Of a stretch of 43,215 bases of DNA, positions 8,233 to 16,599 are shown piece by piece. Position 1 is the stretch's first letter. Each line of letters begins with the position of its first letter. Made by a program: the position numbers and the translations under genes. Origin of the DNA: DASYAE01 sp036501535 (GTDB lineage Bacteria > Actinomycetota > Actinomycetes > Streptomycetales > Catenulisporaceae); the NCBI GenBank assembly GCA_036501535.1, contig DASYAE010000069.1, forward strand, positions 1 through 43,215, read 5' to 3'. Under the pieces are notes generated by a model. That model was given only the letters and a program-made list of their open reading frames with translations. It was not told the DNA's origin and made no database searches.

Positions 8233-9249
8233 TCAGGCCTGCCAGGCCTGGCCGGCGGCGCGGCGCTTGGCGATGGAACGGAAGATGAGCACCTGCAGCA
8301 CGGCGAAGACGATGAGCATCAGGCCGTAGAAAAAGGAGGCCGCGGAGGCCAGGCCCACGTTCGGCTGCACCGCCTCGTCGCTGACCCCGCCGAAGGCCAG
8401 GTGGTAGATGTAGGTGTTGACGACCTCGGTGCCGAAGTACGGGCCGCCCCCGGTGAGCACCTGGACGATGTCGAAGACCTGGAACGAGCCGATGAACGCC
8501 AGGATGACGATCATCAGGCCGACCGGCCGCAGCAGCGGGACGGTGATGCTCCTCAGGGTGCGCAGATGGCCCGCGCCGTCGATCCTCGCCGCCTCGTAGA
8601 CCTCCTCCGGGATGGTCTGCAGCCCGGCCAGGAAGTAGACGAGGTTGTAGCCGAGGGTCTGCCAGATGCCGACCGCGATGATGACCCCCATCGCGATGGT
8701 CGGGTTGCCGAGCCAGTCGACCGGCCGGCTGATCAGGTGCACGTTCATCAGCCAGCTGTTGAAGGTGTCGCCGAAGTTGGACAGCAGCAGCTGGACGACG
8801 ACGCCCACCACGGCCGGCGAGGCGACCACCGGCAGGAAGAACAGCGTGCGGTAGAACGCGGAGAACCGCAGCTTCCTGTTGTTGAGCACGAGCGCCAGCG
8901 CCAGCGCGATGAACAGCTGCACCGGCACCACGATGATCGCGTAGACGAAGGTGTGCTCGACGGCCTGCCAGAAGATCGTGTCGTGGACGATCTGCCGGAA
9001 GTTGCCCAGGCCCACGAAGTTCTGCGGCGAGCCGATGCCGTTCCAGCTGTAGAGCGTGTAGACGAGCGAGCCGAAGATCGGATAGATGACGAAGACCAGG
9101 AGCAGGATCATCAGCGGCGTCAGGTAGAGGTAGCTCCGCCTTCCGTCCCAGGCCCGCCGCCACACGCCGGGCCGGGGGCGCGACGCGCTGGAGCCCGCCC
9201 CGGGCCCGGTGGTCTGCGGGCGCGGGGCGGTGGTATCGAGCAGCTGCAC
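8233..9249 (-). CDS. Carbohydrate ABC transporter permease (MalF/CUT1 type)
   Basis: A 338-residue integral membrane protein with about six hydrophobic segments, the first at about residues 40-62. The coupling loop EEVYEAARIDGAGHLRTLRSITVPLL is a textbook EAA motif. The start is GTG, supported by GGAG six bases upstream and by the 25-base gap after the binding-protein stop. It pairs with the MalG-type permease downstream to form the membrane channel. The Pro/Ser-rich first 30 residues are cytosolic and probably disordered. Confidence 0.95.
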   Translation of the reverse strand: MQLLDTTAPRPQTTGPGAGSSASRPRPGVWRRAWDGRRSYLYLTPLMILLLVFVIYPIFGSLVYTLYSWNGIGSPQNFVGLGNFRQIVHDTIFWQAVEHTFVYAIIVVPVQLFIALALALVLNNRKLRFSAFYRTLFFLPVVASPAVVGVVVQLLLSNFGDTFNSWLMNVHLISRPVDWLGNPTIAMGVIIAVGIWQTLGYNLVYFLAGLQTIPEEVYEAARIDGAGHLRTLRSITVPLLRPVGLMIVILAFIGSFQVFDIVQVLTGGGPYFGTEVVNTYIYHLAFGGVSDEAVQPNVGLASAASFFYGLMLIVFAVLQVLIFRSIAKRRAAGQAWQA

Positions 9250-9274
9250 GCGTGACTCCGATTGCGCGGGCCGG

Positions 9275-10744
9275 TTACGCCGGCTTGTTCTGGTACGGCT
9301 TTGTCGGGTCCCAGTCCTTGAACACCCAGTCGGAGACGCTGACCTTCACGCCCTTGGCCTGCGCCTGCTGCACGCCGGTGGCCAGGGCCTGGTTCCGGCG
9401 GTCCTCGAGCGCCGAGAGCGCGGAGGCCATGTCGGTGATCTGACCGGTGAAGAGGCCGGTGAGCACGTCCGGCAGGTCCGGGGTGACGGAGGGGATGGTG
9501 ACCTCGGCCGCGGCGGGGTTGCGGATCGAGGGCACCGGCCAGGTCAGCGCCCAGTCGGTGTAGCCGACGTAGGACTCGAAGGGCGCGAACTTGACCTTGG
9601 CCGCGTTGTTCGCCTGCGGGAAGATGGAAAGGCCCTGCTGGGCCTCCACCCAGCGCTCCCCGGCCGGCTCGCTGTAGAGCCAGTCGAACCACTGCCAGGC
9701 CTCGTCGGCGTTCTTCGCGTCCTTCGAGATCGCCCACAGCTCGCCGCCGGGCTGGTAGTAGAAGTAGGCCTTCGGCCTCTCGGTCGGCGAGGGCAGCGTG
9801 GTCAGGCTGTAGTCGGTGAAGCCGGCCTGGCTCCAGGACGGCTGGTTCCACACGCCGCCGACGGTCATGCCGAACTTGCCCTGCTGGAAGAACGCGCGGG
9901 CCTGCTCGTCGCCGATGGACATGACCTCGGGGTAGATGTAGCCCTTCTGCTTCCACTCCAGGATCAGGTTGATCAGGTCGGCGTAGTTGCGGTCGGACCC
10001 GAAGACCCACTTGCCGACCCGGTAGTCCGGCCCGTTCGTGCCGTAGCCCATGGGCGAGCCGGCGCCGCGCACGAACAGCTCGATCCACCACGGCAGGACG
10101 GAGCTGTCCGAGTTGCCGAAGCCGATGCCGTAGGCCTTCCCGCCGGTCTTGTTCACGATCGCGGCGGCCGCGCTGCTGACGTCGTCCCAGGTCTTGGGGA
10201 GCTTGACGGAGCCGTCCCTGTTGGTGATCCCGGCCTGCTTGAACAGCCCGTTGTGGATGTAGAGCTGCAGCCAGGGGGCGTTGCCGGAGAACGGGGCGCT
10301 GTAGATCCTGTCCGAGACCATGTCCACGCCGTTGAAGAAGTTCCCGGCCGGGAACCGGCTCTGCCACTGGCTGGTGGCGTAGCTGTTCAGGTTCTTGAGC
10401 CAGCCCATGGAGACCTGGTTGTCGAACGGCGGCGTGTTCGCGATCATCAGCACGTCGGGGGCCTCGCCGCCGCGGAACGCGAGGTTGATCAGGTTCGGGT
10501 ACTGGTCGCTGGACTGCACGGTGCGCTTGATGGTGATCTTCGGGTTCTTCTGCTGGAACAGCTTGATCTCGTTCTGCAGCCAGGGGGCCTGGCTCGTCCA
10601 CCAGTCCCAGTGGGTGATCGTCGTCGTGGCGCCGGACGACGACGAGGACGAGCTCGAACTGCAGCCGGTCAGCCCGGTCGTCAGCGCGGTGCCGCCGACC
10701 GCGGCGGCCGAGGCGGCGAGGAAGCCGCGTCTGCTCAGTGGCAT
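9275..10744 (-). CDS. Extracellular solute-binding lipoprotein of a sugar ABC transporter (family 1)
   Basis: A 489-residue substrate-binding protein exported by the Tat route. It has SRRGFLAA at residues 4-11, a hydrophobic stretch, then a lipobox LTGC with Cys28 as the lipidated residue, followed by a run of serines encoded by near-identical codons. The mature part has the family 1 binding-protein pattern (DWWTSQAPWLQNEIKLFQQ, FRGGEAPDVLMIAN, QGKFGMTVGG, WFDWLYSEP). It is the first gene of the eight-gene operon. The ATG was chosen because the twin-arginine signal starts directly after it and a GGAG lies about ten bases upstream. An in-frame upstream start would add about 70 basic residues before the signal and is unlikely. 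The 5' leader carries two LacI operators. Confidence 0.95.
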   Translation of the reverse strand: MPLSRRGFLAASAAAVGGTALTTGLTGCSSSSSSSSSGATTTITHWDWWTSQAPWLQNEIKLFQQKNPKITIKRTVQSSDQYPNLINLAFRGGEAPDVLMIANTPPFDNQVSMGWLKNLNSYATSQWQSRFPAGNFFNGVDMVSDRIYSAPFSGNAPWLQLYIHNGLFKQAGITNRDGSVKLPKTWDDVSSAAAAIVNKTGGKAYGIGFGNSDSSVLPWWIELFVRGAGSPMGYGTNGPDYRVGKWVFGSDRNYADLINLILEWKQKGYIYPEVMSIGDEQARAFFQQGKFGMTVGGVWNQPSWSQAGFTDYSLTTLPSPTERPKAYFYYQPGGELWAISKDAKNADEAWQWFDWLYSEPAGERWVEAQQGLSIFPQANNAAKVKFAPFESYVGYTDWALTWPVPSIRNPAAAEVTIPSVTPDLPDVLTGLFTGQITDMASALSALEDRRNQALATGVQQAQAKGVKVSVSDWVFKDWDPTKPYQNKPA

Positions 10745-10839
10745 GGGTCTTACGCTCCGTTTTCTCGGGCGGTGCGTTGTCGAGTCGCGTGGGTCGAGCG
10801 GTCGCAGCGACGCTCGCATGGTGGCTGAAGCCCGGAGTC

Positions 10840-10857
10840 CGTAGGACTGGTCCAACG
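10840..10857. promoter_or_regulatory. LacI-type operator O1 (sugar operon side, distal)
   Basis: CGTAGGAC-TG-GTCCAACG: palindromic arms with one mismatch in the left arm. It lies inside the transcribed leader of the binding-protein gene. Its centre is 35 bp from O2. Confidence 0.75.
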
Positions 10858-10873
10858 CTGATTGCGTGAGGGT

Positions 10874-10893
10874 CCGTTGGACTGGTCCAACGG
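10874..10893. promoter_or_regulatory. LacI-type operator O2 (sugar operon side, proximal)
   Basis: A perfect palindrome of 9-bp arms, CCGTTGGAC and GTCCAACGG, around TG. It sits directly after the predicted -10 box at 10905-10910, so a bound repressor would block the start of the sugar operon. Confidence 0.82.
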
Positions 10894-10904
10894 CTGTTTC
10901 ACGG

Positions 10905-10933
10905 AAGTTACGCCGGAGTCGAGGCACCGTCAA
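10905..10933 (-). promoter_or_regulatory. Predicted promoter of the sugar operon
   Basis: On the minus strand TTGACG (10928-10933) is followed by a 17-bp spacer and TAACTT (10905-10910). The expected start point is near 10898, giving a leader of about 150 bases. The same arrangement is found facing the other way for lacI. Confidence 0.6.
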
Positions 10934-11023
10934 TAGATCAGATGCAGAAGATATCGAGCCGCACACTTCGCGGCGGTCGCCCCGGCCGTTGGAGCGGCGG
11001 AATCGCTTGCCCTATCAGGACTC

Positions 11024-11052
11024 TTGACGGCGGCTCGCACTCCGCGTAATTT
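11024..11052 (+). promoter_or_regulatory. Predicted promoter of lacI
   Basis: TTGACG (11024-11029), a 17-bp spacer and TAATTT (11047-11052). The predicted start point is near 11059, five bases before operator O3, so lacI should repress itself. Confidence 0.6.
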
Positions 11053-11063
11053 CCGTGCCACAG

Positions 11064-11081
11064 CGTTGGACTGGTCCAACG
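11064..11081. promoter_or_regulatory. LacI-type operator O3 (lacI side, proximal)
   Basis: CGTTGGAC-TG-GTCCAACG, a perfect palindrome that extends to 10-bp arms (11062-11083). It lies immediately downstream of the lacI -10 box. Confidence 0.82.
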
Positions 11082-11097
11082 CTTCTGTGGAAACGAG

Positions 11098-11115
11098 CGT
11101 TGGACCAGTCCAATC
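11098..11115. promoter_or_regulatory. LacI-type operator O4 (lacI side, distal)
   Basis: CGTTGGAC-CA-GTCCAATC, with two mismatches at the right end. Its centre is 34 bp from O3, the same spacing as the O1-O2 pair, and it ends 16 bases before the lacI start codon. Confidence 0.75.
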
Positions 11116-11130
11116 TGAAGGGGGGCCGCA

Positions 11131-12159
11131 ATGGCCAAGCTGACCATCCGTGACATCGCTCAACTGGCCGGGGTCTCCAAGTCGACGGTCTCCCTGGTGC
11201 TCAACGAGAGCCCCAAAGTCGACCCGGGGACCCGCCGCCACGTGCTGGAGGTGATGCGCCGGCACAACTACGTGCCCAGCTTCGCCGCCACCGCCCTGTC
11301 CCGCGGCAACACCGGCCTGATCGGCATGATCGTGCCCGGACTGACCTGGCGGTTCATGGCCGACATCAACTACGGCGTGGCCAAGGTCATCGAGGACACC
11401 AAGTACGAGATCGTCCTGTTCACCAACACCCAGGAGAGCGGATACGGCGGCATCCTCGACCGCATCCTCACCTCCGGCCTGTGCGCCGGGCTGCTCGTCG
11501 TCGTCGCGTACGACCAGCCGTTCGAGCCGCTGGTCGAGCTGAACCGCGCCGGCACACCCACCGTCGCGATCAACACCCTGGGACGGCCCATCGCGCTGCC
11601 GTCCGTGACGTCCGACAACCACGCCGGCGGCGTCGCCGTCGGCCGCCACCTGACGGCCCTCGGGCACCGCCGGATCGCCTCCGTGCTCGGCCCGATCGAC
11701 CACCCCTACGTCCAGGAGCGGCGGCGCGGGCTGCGCGACGCGCTCGCCGACGCCGGCATCGAGCCGGACCCGGCCCTCGAGCTGGACACCGGCTTCGTGG
11801 ACGAGGCGATCCGCGAGCAGATCCGCGGACTGCTCGCGCTGCCCCCGGGCCACCGGCCGACCGCGGTCTTCGCCTACCACGACCCGGCCGCGTTCGTCGT
11901 GCTCGACGAGATCGGCCGGTGCGGGCTGAAGGTCCCGGACGACGTGTCCGTGGTCGGATTCAACGACATCGACGCCGCCTCGCACCTGCGCCCGGCGCTG
12001 ACCACCGTGCGCCTGCCGTTCGCGGAGATGGGCTCGCGCGCCGCCGAGATGGTGCTGCGCGCCGTCGACCGGCCCGACCCGGCGCAGCCGCCGGAGCGGG
12101 TGGTCTTCCCGGTCGACCTGATCGTCCGGGACAGCACGGGTCCGGTCCCCGTCATCTGA
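11131..12159 (+). CDS. LacI-family transcriptional repressor of the sugar locus
   Basis: A 342-residue regulator. The N-terminal helix-turn-helix (TIRDIAQLAGVSKSTVSLVLN, residues 5-25) and the hinge helix region (near residue 55) are standard for LacI/GalR proteins. The periplasmic-binding-protein-like sensor domain from about residue 62 includes the conserved RRRGLRDAL and SVVGFNDID segments. An SD-like GAAGGGGGG precedes the ATG. It is transcribed away from the ABC operon, and four matching palindromes in the shared gap are its obvious binding sites. It probably releases them when a sugar from the imported glycan is present. It may also control the GH5 genes that follow, although no fifth operator copy was seen before them. 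Confidence 0.95.
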   Translation: MAKLTIRDIAQLAGVSKSTVSLVLNESPKVDPGTRRHVLEVMRRHNYVPSFAATALSRGNTGLIGMIVPGLTWRFMADINYGVAKVIEDTKYEIVLFTNTQESGYGGILDRILTSGLCAGLLVVVAYDQPFEPLVELNRAGTPTVAINTLGRPIALPSVTSDNHAGGVAVGRHLTALGHRRIASVLGPIDHPYVQERRRGLRDALADAGIEPDPALELDTGFVDEAIREQIRGLLALPPGHRPTAVFAYHDPAAFVVLDEIGRCGLKVPDDVSVVGFNDIDAASHLRPALTTVRLPFAEMGSRAAEMVLRAVDRPDPAQPPERVVFPVDLIVRDSTGPVPVI

Positions 12160-12205
12160 CCGCAAATCCGAGTTCAGTTCTGCCTAACAAAAACGGAATA
12201 GCCCC

Positions 12206-14620
12206 ATGAGAAGCAGAGCAATGGTGCCTGCCATCACCGCCGCGCTGCTCGCCGCGAGCGCGATCAGCGGACCGGCGCAGGCACAGACGAGTCCTGCCCG
12301 CACAAACCCACAGACCCCTGAGACGCTGCTCTCACCCGGGTACCTGCACCGGACGGGAAGCCAGATCATCGACTCGCACGGCCGCCAGGTCCGGATCGAC
12401 GCGGTGGCCCTGCACGGCAACAACGACATCGACGAGACCGCCATCGTCAACGAGGACAGCCCGCTCGACGGGCTCGACGCCAACATGCAGGCCATCGTCG
12501 GCGCCGGATTCAACACCGTGACACTCGCGTGGAACGACGCCAGCCTGCACGACGCCAACGCGCCCGCCTATCTGGCCGGCCTCGACGCGGTCGTCGACGC
12601 GGCCCGGACGTACGGCCTGAAGGTCATCCTCAACCACCACAACGACGAGGGCCAGGAGGGCGACGGCAACTGCCTCGCCCAGCAGGGCAACGGCCTGTGG
12701 TACGACAGCGGCCCGGGCACCGACGACACCGACGGCTGCGGCACCGCCGGCACCGTCACCCAGGCCTCGTTCCAGGCCGACTGGGTCGAACTCGCCCGGC
12801 ACTACCGGAACGACTCCACCGTCATCGGATTCGACCTCGACAACGAACCGCTCGCCTACACCGGCGAGAGCACCTGGGGCGACGGCGGGGTCAACGACAT
12901 CCACGCGATGTACACCAACGTCGGCAACGCGGTCGAAGCCGCCGACCCGGGCGTCCTCGTGATCTGCGAAGGCCCGCAGAACTACGGCGGCTCGTTCGAC
13001 GGCGGCGCCGGCCTCACCACCCCCGAGGGCGACCTCACCGCGGTCGCGACCGATCCCGTCGTGCTCGCCGCTGGCAACGGCGGCAACTCGCGCGTCATCT
13101 ACTCGGTGCACGAGTACCCGGACGAGGTCTCCGGGGTCACCGCCGACAGCGGCGCGGCGGCGATCGCCCGGTACAACAAGGACTGGGGATACCTCGAGGC
13201 CCAGAACATCGCGCCGGTGTGGATCGGCGAGGCCGGCTCGACCATGAGCACGAGCGACGACACGGCCTGGGCGCAGACGCTCGCCGAGTACGTGGACGGC
13301 GAGGACGGCGCCGAGGGCGGCCCGACGTTCACCGGAGCCGAGCAGGGGGTGAGCACGACCTGGTACACCTGGGACGACGAGGGGCTCGGCGCGCTCAACA
13401 CCGACGGAACCGTCAACCAGGCCAGGTACGGCGCCTACGACCAGTGGCGCACGACCCTGGAACAGGACGCGAAGCAGTCCCCGCTCATCGGGTCCGGCTA
13501 CCTGAGCGTCCGCGGAAGCCAGATCATCGGCCCCGACGGCAAGCCGGTGCGCCTCGCGACGGTCGCCCTGCACGGCAACAACGACATCGACGAGAACGAG
13601 TTCGTCAACGAGACCTATCCGCTCGACGGAATCGACGCCAACATGGCGGCGATCCGCAAGGCCGGCTTCAACACCGTGACACTCGCCTTCAACGACGCGA
13701 GCCTGCACGACGCCAACGCCCCCGCCTACCTCGCGGGCCTGGACGCCGTCGTCGACACGGCCGCCGAGTACGGCCTCAAGGTCATCCTGAACCACCACAA
13801 CGACGAGGGCCTCGAGGGCGACGGCAACTGTCTCGCTCAGCCCGGCAACGGCCTGTGGTTCGACAGCGGCCCCGGCACGAACGACACCGACGGGTGCGGC
13901 GACCCCGGCACCGTCACCCAGGCCTCGTTCCAGGCCGACTGGGTCGAACTCGCCCAGCGCTACAAGGGCGATTCGACCGTCATCGGCTTCGACCTCGTCA
14001 ACGAACCGCTCGCCTACACCGGCGAGAGCACCTGGGGCGACAACGGGGTCAACGACATCCACGCGATGTACACCAATGTCGGCAACGCGGTCGAGGCCGC
14101 CGACCCGGGCGTCCTCGTGATCTGCGAGGGCCCGCAGAACTACGGCGGATCGTTCGCCTACGGCTCCGCGGTCAAGGCACCCGAAGGCGACCTGACCGAC
14201 GTCGCGAAGGACCCGGTCGTGCTCACGCCCGCCAACGGTGGCAAGAAGCAGGTCGTCTACTCCGTGCACGAATACGCGCAGGACCTCGCGGGCATCACGC
14301 CGGACAGCGGCATCGGCGCGATCGACCGGTACAACAGCGTCTGGGGATACCTGGTTGCCAAGAACATCGCGCCGGTGTGGATCGGCGAGGCCGGCGCCAC
14401 GGCGACCACGACCGACGACACCGCCTGGGCGGACACGCTGACCGCCTACGTCAACGGCCTCGACGGCGCGGTGGGCGGCCCGACGTTCCACGGCGACCAG
14501 CAGGCCATCGGCATGACCTACTACACCTGGGACGACGAGGGCCTCGGCACGCTCAACGCCGACGGGACGCTCAACATGGGCCGGTACGCCATCTACTCAC
14601 AGTGGCTGACCACGCCATAG
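12206..14620 (+). CDS. Secreted glycoside hydrolase with two tandem GH5-type catalytic domains
   Basis: An 804-residue secreted protein. It has a Sec-type signal (residues 1-27, cleavage after AQA) and two copies of the same domain (about 45-415 and 431-804). The copies are offset by 386 residues and nearly identical over long runs. Each carries the clan GH-A catalytic pair: Glu214 in DNEP and Glu342 in IGEAG in copy 1, and Glu600 in VNEP and Glu728 in copy 2. HNHHNDEG and VHEY-type segments are also kept. GH5 enzymes hydrolyse beta-linked glucans, mannans and similar polymers; the exact subfamily is not clear. It probably produces the oligosaccharide imported by the nearby ABC system. No carbohydrate-binding module or linker separates the domains, which is unusual. 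Confidence 0.9.
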   Translation: MRSRAMVPAITAALLAASAISGPAQAQTSPARTNPQTPETLLSPGYLHRTGSQIIDSHGRQVRIDAVALHGNNDIDETAIVNEDSPLDGLDANMQAIVGAGFNTVTLAWNDASLHDANAPAYLAGLDAVVDAARTYGLKVILNHHNDEGQEGDGNCLAQQGNGLWYDSGPGTDDTDGCGTAGTVTQASFQADWVELARHYRNDSTVIGFDLDNEPLAYTGESTWGDGGVNDIHAMYTNVGNAVEAADPGVLVICEGPQNYGGSFDGGAGLTTPEGDLTAVATDPVVLAAGNGGNSRVIYSVHEYPDEVSGVTADSGAAAIARYNKDWGYLEAQNIAPVWIGEAGSTMSTSDDTAWAQTLAEYVDGEDGAEGGPTFTGAEQGVSTTWYTWDDEGLGALNTDGTVNQARYGAYDQWRTTLEQDAKQSPLIGSGYLSVRGSQIIGPDGKPVRLATVALHGNNDIDENEFVNETYPLDGIDANMAAIRKAGFNTVTLAFNDASLHDANAPAYLAGLDAVVDTAAEYGLKVILNHHNDEGLEGDGNCLAQPGNGLWFDSGPGTNDTDGCGDPGTVTQASFQADWVELAQRYKGDSTVIGFDLVNEPLAYTGESTWGDNGVNDIHAMYTNVGNAVEAADPGVLVICEGPQNYGGSFAYGSAVKAPEGDLTDVAKDPVVLTPANGGKKQVVYSVHEYAQDLAGITPDSGIGAIDRYNSVWGYLVAKNIAPVWIGEAGATATTTDDTAWADTLTAYVNGLDGAVGGPTFHGDQQAIGMTYYTWDDEGLGTLNADGTLNMGRYAIYSQWLTTP

Positions 14621-14637
14621 CTAGGGAACGGATTCTC

Positions 14638-15900
14638 ATGCGAAGCAGTACAAGGACGTCTGCGCTCGCCGCCGCGGCACTTCTCGCGGCCGCCTGCGTG
14701 GGCACGCCGGCCGCCCAGGCCCAGGCTTCGGCACCGGCGCTGGTCCATCCCGACACCACCGCCGAACTCCTCTCGACCGGATACCTGGCCCGGCAGGGCG
14801 ACCAGCTCATCGACGACACCGGAAAGCCCGAGCGGATCGCCGCGACCGCCCTGCACGGCCTCGGCGACCTGGACCAGACCGAGATCCTCAACCAGGACAG
14901 CCCGCTCGACGGGCTCGACGCCAACATGGCGGCGATCCGCAGCGCCGGATTCAACACCGTGACGCTGCAGTGGAACGACGCGAGCCTGCACGACGCCAAC
15001 GCCTCCGCCTACCTCGCCGGCATCGACGCGGTCGTCAACGCGGCCTCGTCCAACCTGCTCAAGGTCATCCTCAACCACCACAACGACGAGGGCGTCGCGG
15101 GCAGCGGGAACTGCCTGGCCCAGCAGGCCAACGGCCTGTGGTACGACAGCGGCCCGGGCACCAACGGCACCAACGGCTGCGGCACCACGGGCACCGTCAC
15201 GCAGGCCTCGTTCCTCGCCGACTGGGAAGAACTCGCCACCCGGTACGCGGGCAACTCGACCGTCATCGGGTTCGACCTCGACAACGAGCCGCTGGCCTAC
15301 AGCGGTGACAGCACCTGGGGCGACGGCGGCGTGACGGACATCCACGCCATGTACACCGACGTCGGCAACGCCCTCGAGTCCATCGACCCCGGCGTGCTCA
15401 TCATCTGCGAGGGCCCGCAGAACTACAGCGGCTCCTTCGACGGCGGCGCCGGCGTCACAGCCCCCGAAGGCGACCTCACCGCGGTCGCCACCGACCCGGT
15501 TGTGCTCTCCACCGACAACGCGGGCAGCGCGCGCGTTATCTACTCCGTGCACGAATACCCGGACGAGGTCTCCGGGGTCACCGCGGACAGCGGCACCGCG
15601 GCGATCGACCGCTACAACGCGGTCTGGGGATATCTGGAGACCGACGACATCTCCCCGGTCTGGATCGGCGAGGCCGGCTCCACCATGAGCGACAGCGACG
15701 ACACGGCCTGGGCGGACACGCTCACCTCCTACGCCAACGGCCAGGAGGGCGCCGCCGGCGGACCGACCTTCGCCGGCACCCAGCAGGGCGTGAGCATGAC
15801 CTGGTACTCCTGGGACACCCAGGGCCTCGGCGCGCTCAACAGCGACGGAACCCTGAATCAGCCCAGGTATGCCGTCTACTCGCAGTGGGTCATGACCTGA
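14638..15900 (+). CDS. Secreted GH5-type glycoside hydrolase, single domain
   Basis: A 420-residue secreted enzyme, the third copy of the domain found twice in the preceding gene. The signal peptide covers about residues 1-29 (AAQAQA). Catalytic Glu217 (DNEP) and Glu345 (IGEAG) are in register with the other copies, with a shift of three residues from copy 1. The region after the catalytic acid is closest to copy 1. A cysteine at residue 20 lies in a weak lipobox-like AAAC, so anchoring cannot be ruled out. The gene starts 17 bases after the previous stop and is surely in the same operon. Copy 3 differs at GLGDLDQ, where the other two have GNNDIDE, which may change substrate contacts. Confidence 0.9.
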   Translation: MRSSTRTSALAAAALLAAACVGTPAAQAQASAPALVHPDTTAELLSTGYLARQGDQLIDDTGKPERIAATALHGLGDLDQTEILNQDSPLDGLDANMAAIRSAGFNTVTLQWNDASLHDANASAYLAGIDAVVNAASSNLLKVILNHHNDEGVAGSGNCLAQQANGLWYDSGPGTNGTNGCGTTGTVTQASFLADWEELATRYAGNSTVIGFDLDNEPLAYSGDSTWGDGGVTDIHAMYTDVGNALESIDPGVLIICEGPQNYSGSFDGGAGVTAPEGDLTAVATDPVVLSTDNAGSARVIYSVHEYPDEVSGVTADSGTAAIDRYNAVWGYLETDDISPVWIGEAGSTMSDSDDTAWADTLTSYANGQEGAAGGPTFAGTQQGVSMTWYSWDTQGLGALNSDGTLNQPRYAVYSQWVMT

Positions 15901-15904
15901 CCAC

Positions 15905-15926
15905 CCCCGCGGCGAGCGCCGCAGGG
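15905..15926 (+). terminator. GC-rich stem-loop after the GH5 genes
   Basis: GCGGCG (15909-15914) and CGCCGC (15917-15922) form a stem with a 2-base loop. It is extended by C/G pairs across a small bulge. There is no T-run, as is common for actinobacterial terminators. Confidence 0.5.
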
Positions 15927-15989
15927 TCCTGACCACCCGCACCACGGTGGCCGGGGCCTTGCGGCGCACGCTCGCGAACGCGTATCGCC

Positions 15990-15998
15990 TGGTATAAC
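15990..15998 (+). promoter_or_regulatory. Extended -10 element for a leaderless transcript (tentative)
   Basis: TGGTATAAC fits an extended -10 (TGn plus TATAAC). Initiation seven to eight bases later would fall on the GTG start of the DUF6817 gene, giving a leaderless mRNA. No -35 box is evident. Confidence 0.3.
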
Positions 15999-16005
15999 TC
16001 GTGAT

Positions 16006-16599
16006 GTGATCAACTCACCCGAAGCGGACCCCGACTGGGCCGCGATCGAGGGCTTTCTCACGTCCCGCGGTGCGGCGGGCATCCCGCACCCGGGCGGCAC
16101 GCTGCTGGCGCATCTCATCCGCGTTCGCCGGCGGCTCGCCGATTGGGCGGCCCCGCCAGAAGTCCAGACAGCCGGCCTGTGTCACGCGACCTATGGAACC
16201 GACGGATTCGCCACGGGCCTGCTGGGCACCGATCAGCGCGCGGTCCTGGCCGAGTTGGTCGGCACGCAGGCCGAAGAACTCGTTTACCTCTACGGCAGTT
16301 GCGCGCGGGGATCGACTTATCCGCAGTTCGGCGGCGAGTCCCCAGTCGTCTTCCGCGACCGGTTCACCGGCGCCGAACGGACGCCGCCGTTGGCGCAGAC
16401 GCAGGCCTTCGCCGAGATCACCGTCGCGAACGAACTCGACGTCCTGACGCACAACCCCGAGGCCGCCGAGAAGCACGCCGCGAGCCTCCTGCAGTTGTTC
16501 CGGCGCATGGCTCCGCTCCTCTCCCCCGCCGCCGAGCGGGCCTGCACGACCGAACTCGCGCCGCTGGTCCGCGACCCCGAGCAGATGACAGGGCCCTGA
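16006..16599 (+). CDS. DUF6817 domain protein
   Basis: A 197-residue soluble protein. The pattern FLTSRGAAGIPHPGGTLLAHLIRVRRRLADWAAPPE, then AGLCHATYGTDGF, then R..LAELVGTQAEELVYLYGSCARG matches the DUF6817 family. Its conserved His/Asp positions look like an HD-type metal-binding helical fold; no reaction is established. The GTG start is chosen because translation begins cleanly with INSPEADPDW and no alternative start precedes the domain. Its stop overlaps the GH43 start (TGATG), so the two are coupled. That is odd, because nothing else ties DUF6817 to polysaccharide breakdown. Confidence 0.65.
   Translation: MINSPEADPDWAAIEGFLTSRGAAGIPHPGGTLLAHLIRVRRRLADWAAPPEVQTAGLCHATYGTDGFATGLLGTDQRAVLAELVGTQAEELVYLYGSCARGSTYPQFGGESPVVFRDRFTGAERTPPLAQTQAFAEITVANELDVLTHNPEAAEKHAASLLQLFRRMAPLLSPAAERACTTELAPLVRDPEQMTGP

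Larger units (their letters stand above)
10745..11130. promoter_or_regulatory. Divergent control region of the sugar operon and lacI
   Basis: This 386-bp gap holds two divergent promoters of the same design (TTGACG, 17-bp spacer, TAAYTT). Each is followed at once by a pair of 18-bp operators with arms CGTTGGAC and GTCCAACG. The two halves align over about 90 bases on opposite strands and look like an inverted duplication. The roughly 90 bases between the two -35 boxes hold no other element I can recognise. Confidence 0.8.

Noticed and set aside
6347..8329. 660-codon plus-strand frame opposite the oxidoreductase and permease genes
   Set aside because: Gln/His/Arg/Gly-rich shadow without any recognisable motif; the minus strand carries well-defined families.
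12332..14491. 719-codon open frame antisense to the double GH5 gene
   Set aside because: Composition (Val/Gly/Asp/Arg/Ala runs, no domain) is typical of the antisense of a high-GC gene; the plus strand encodes a clear enzyme.
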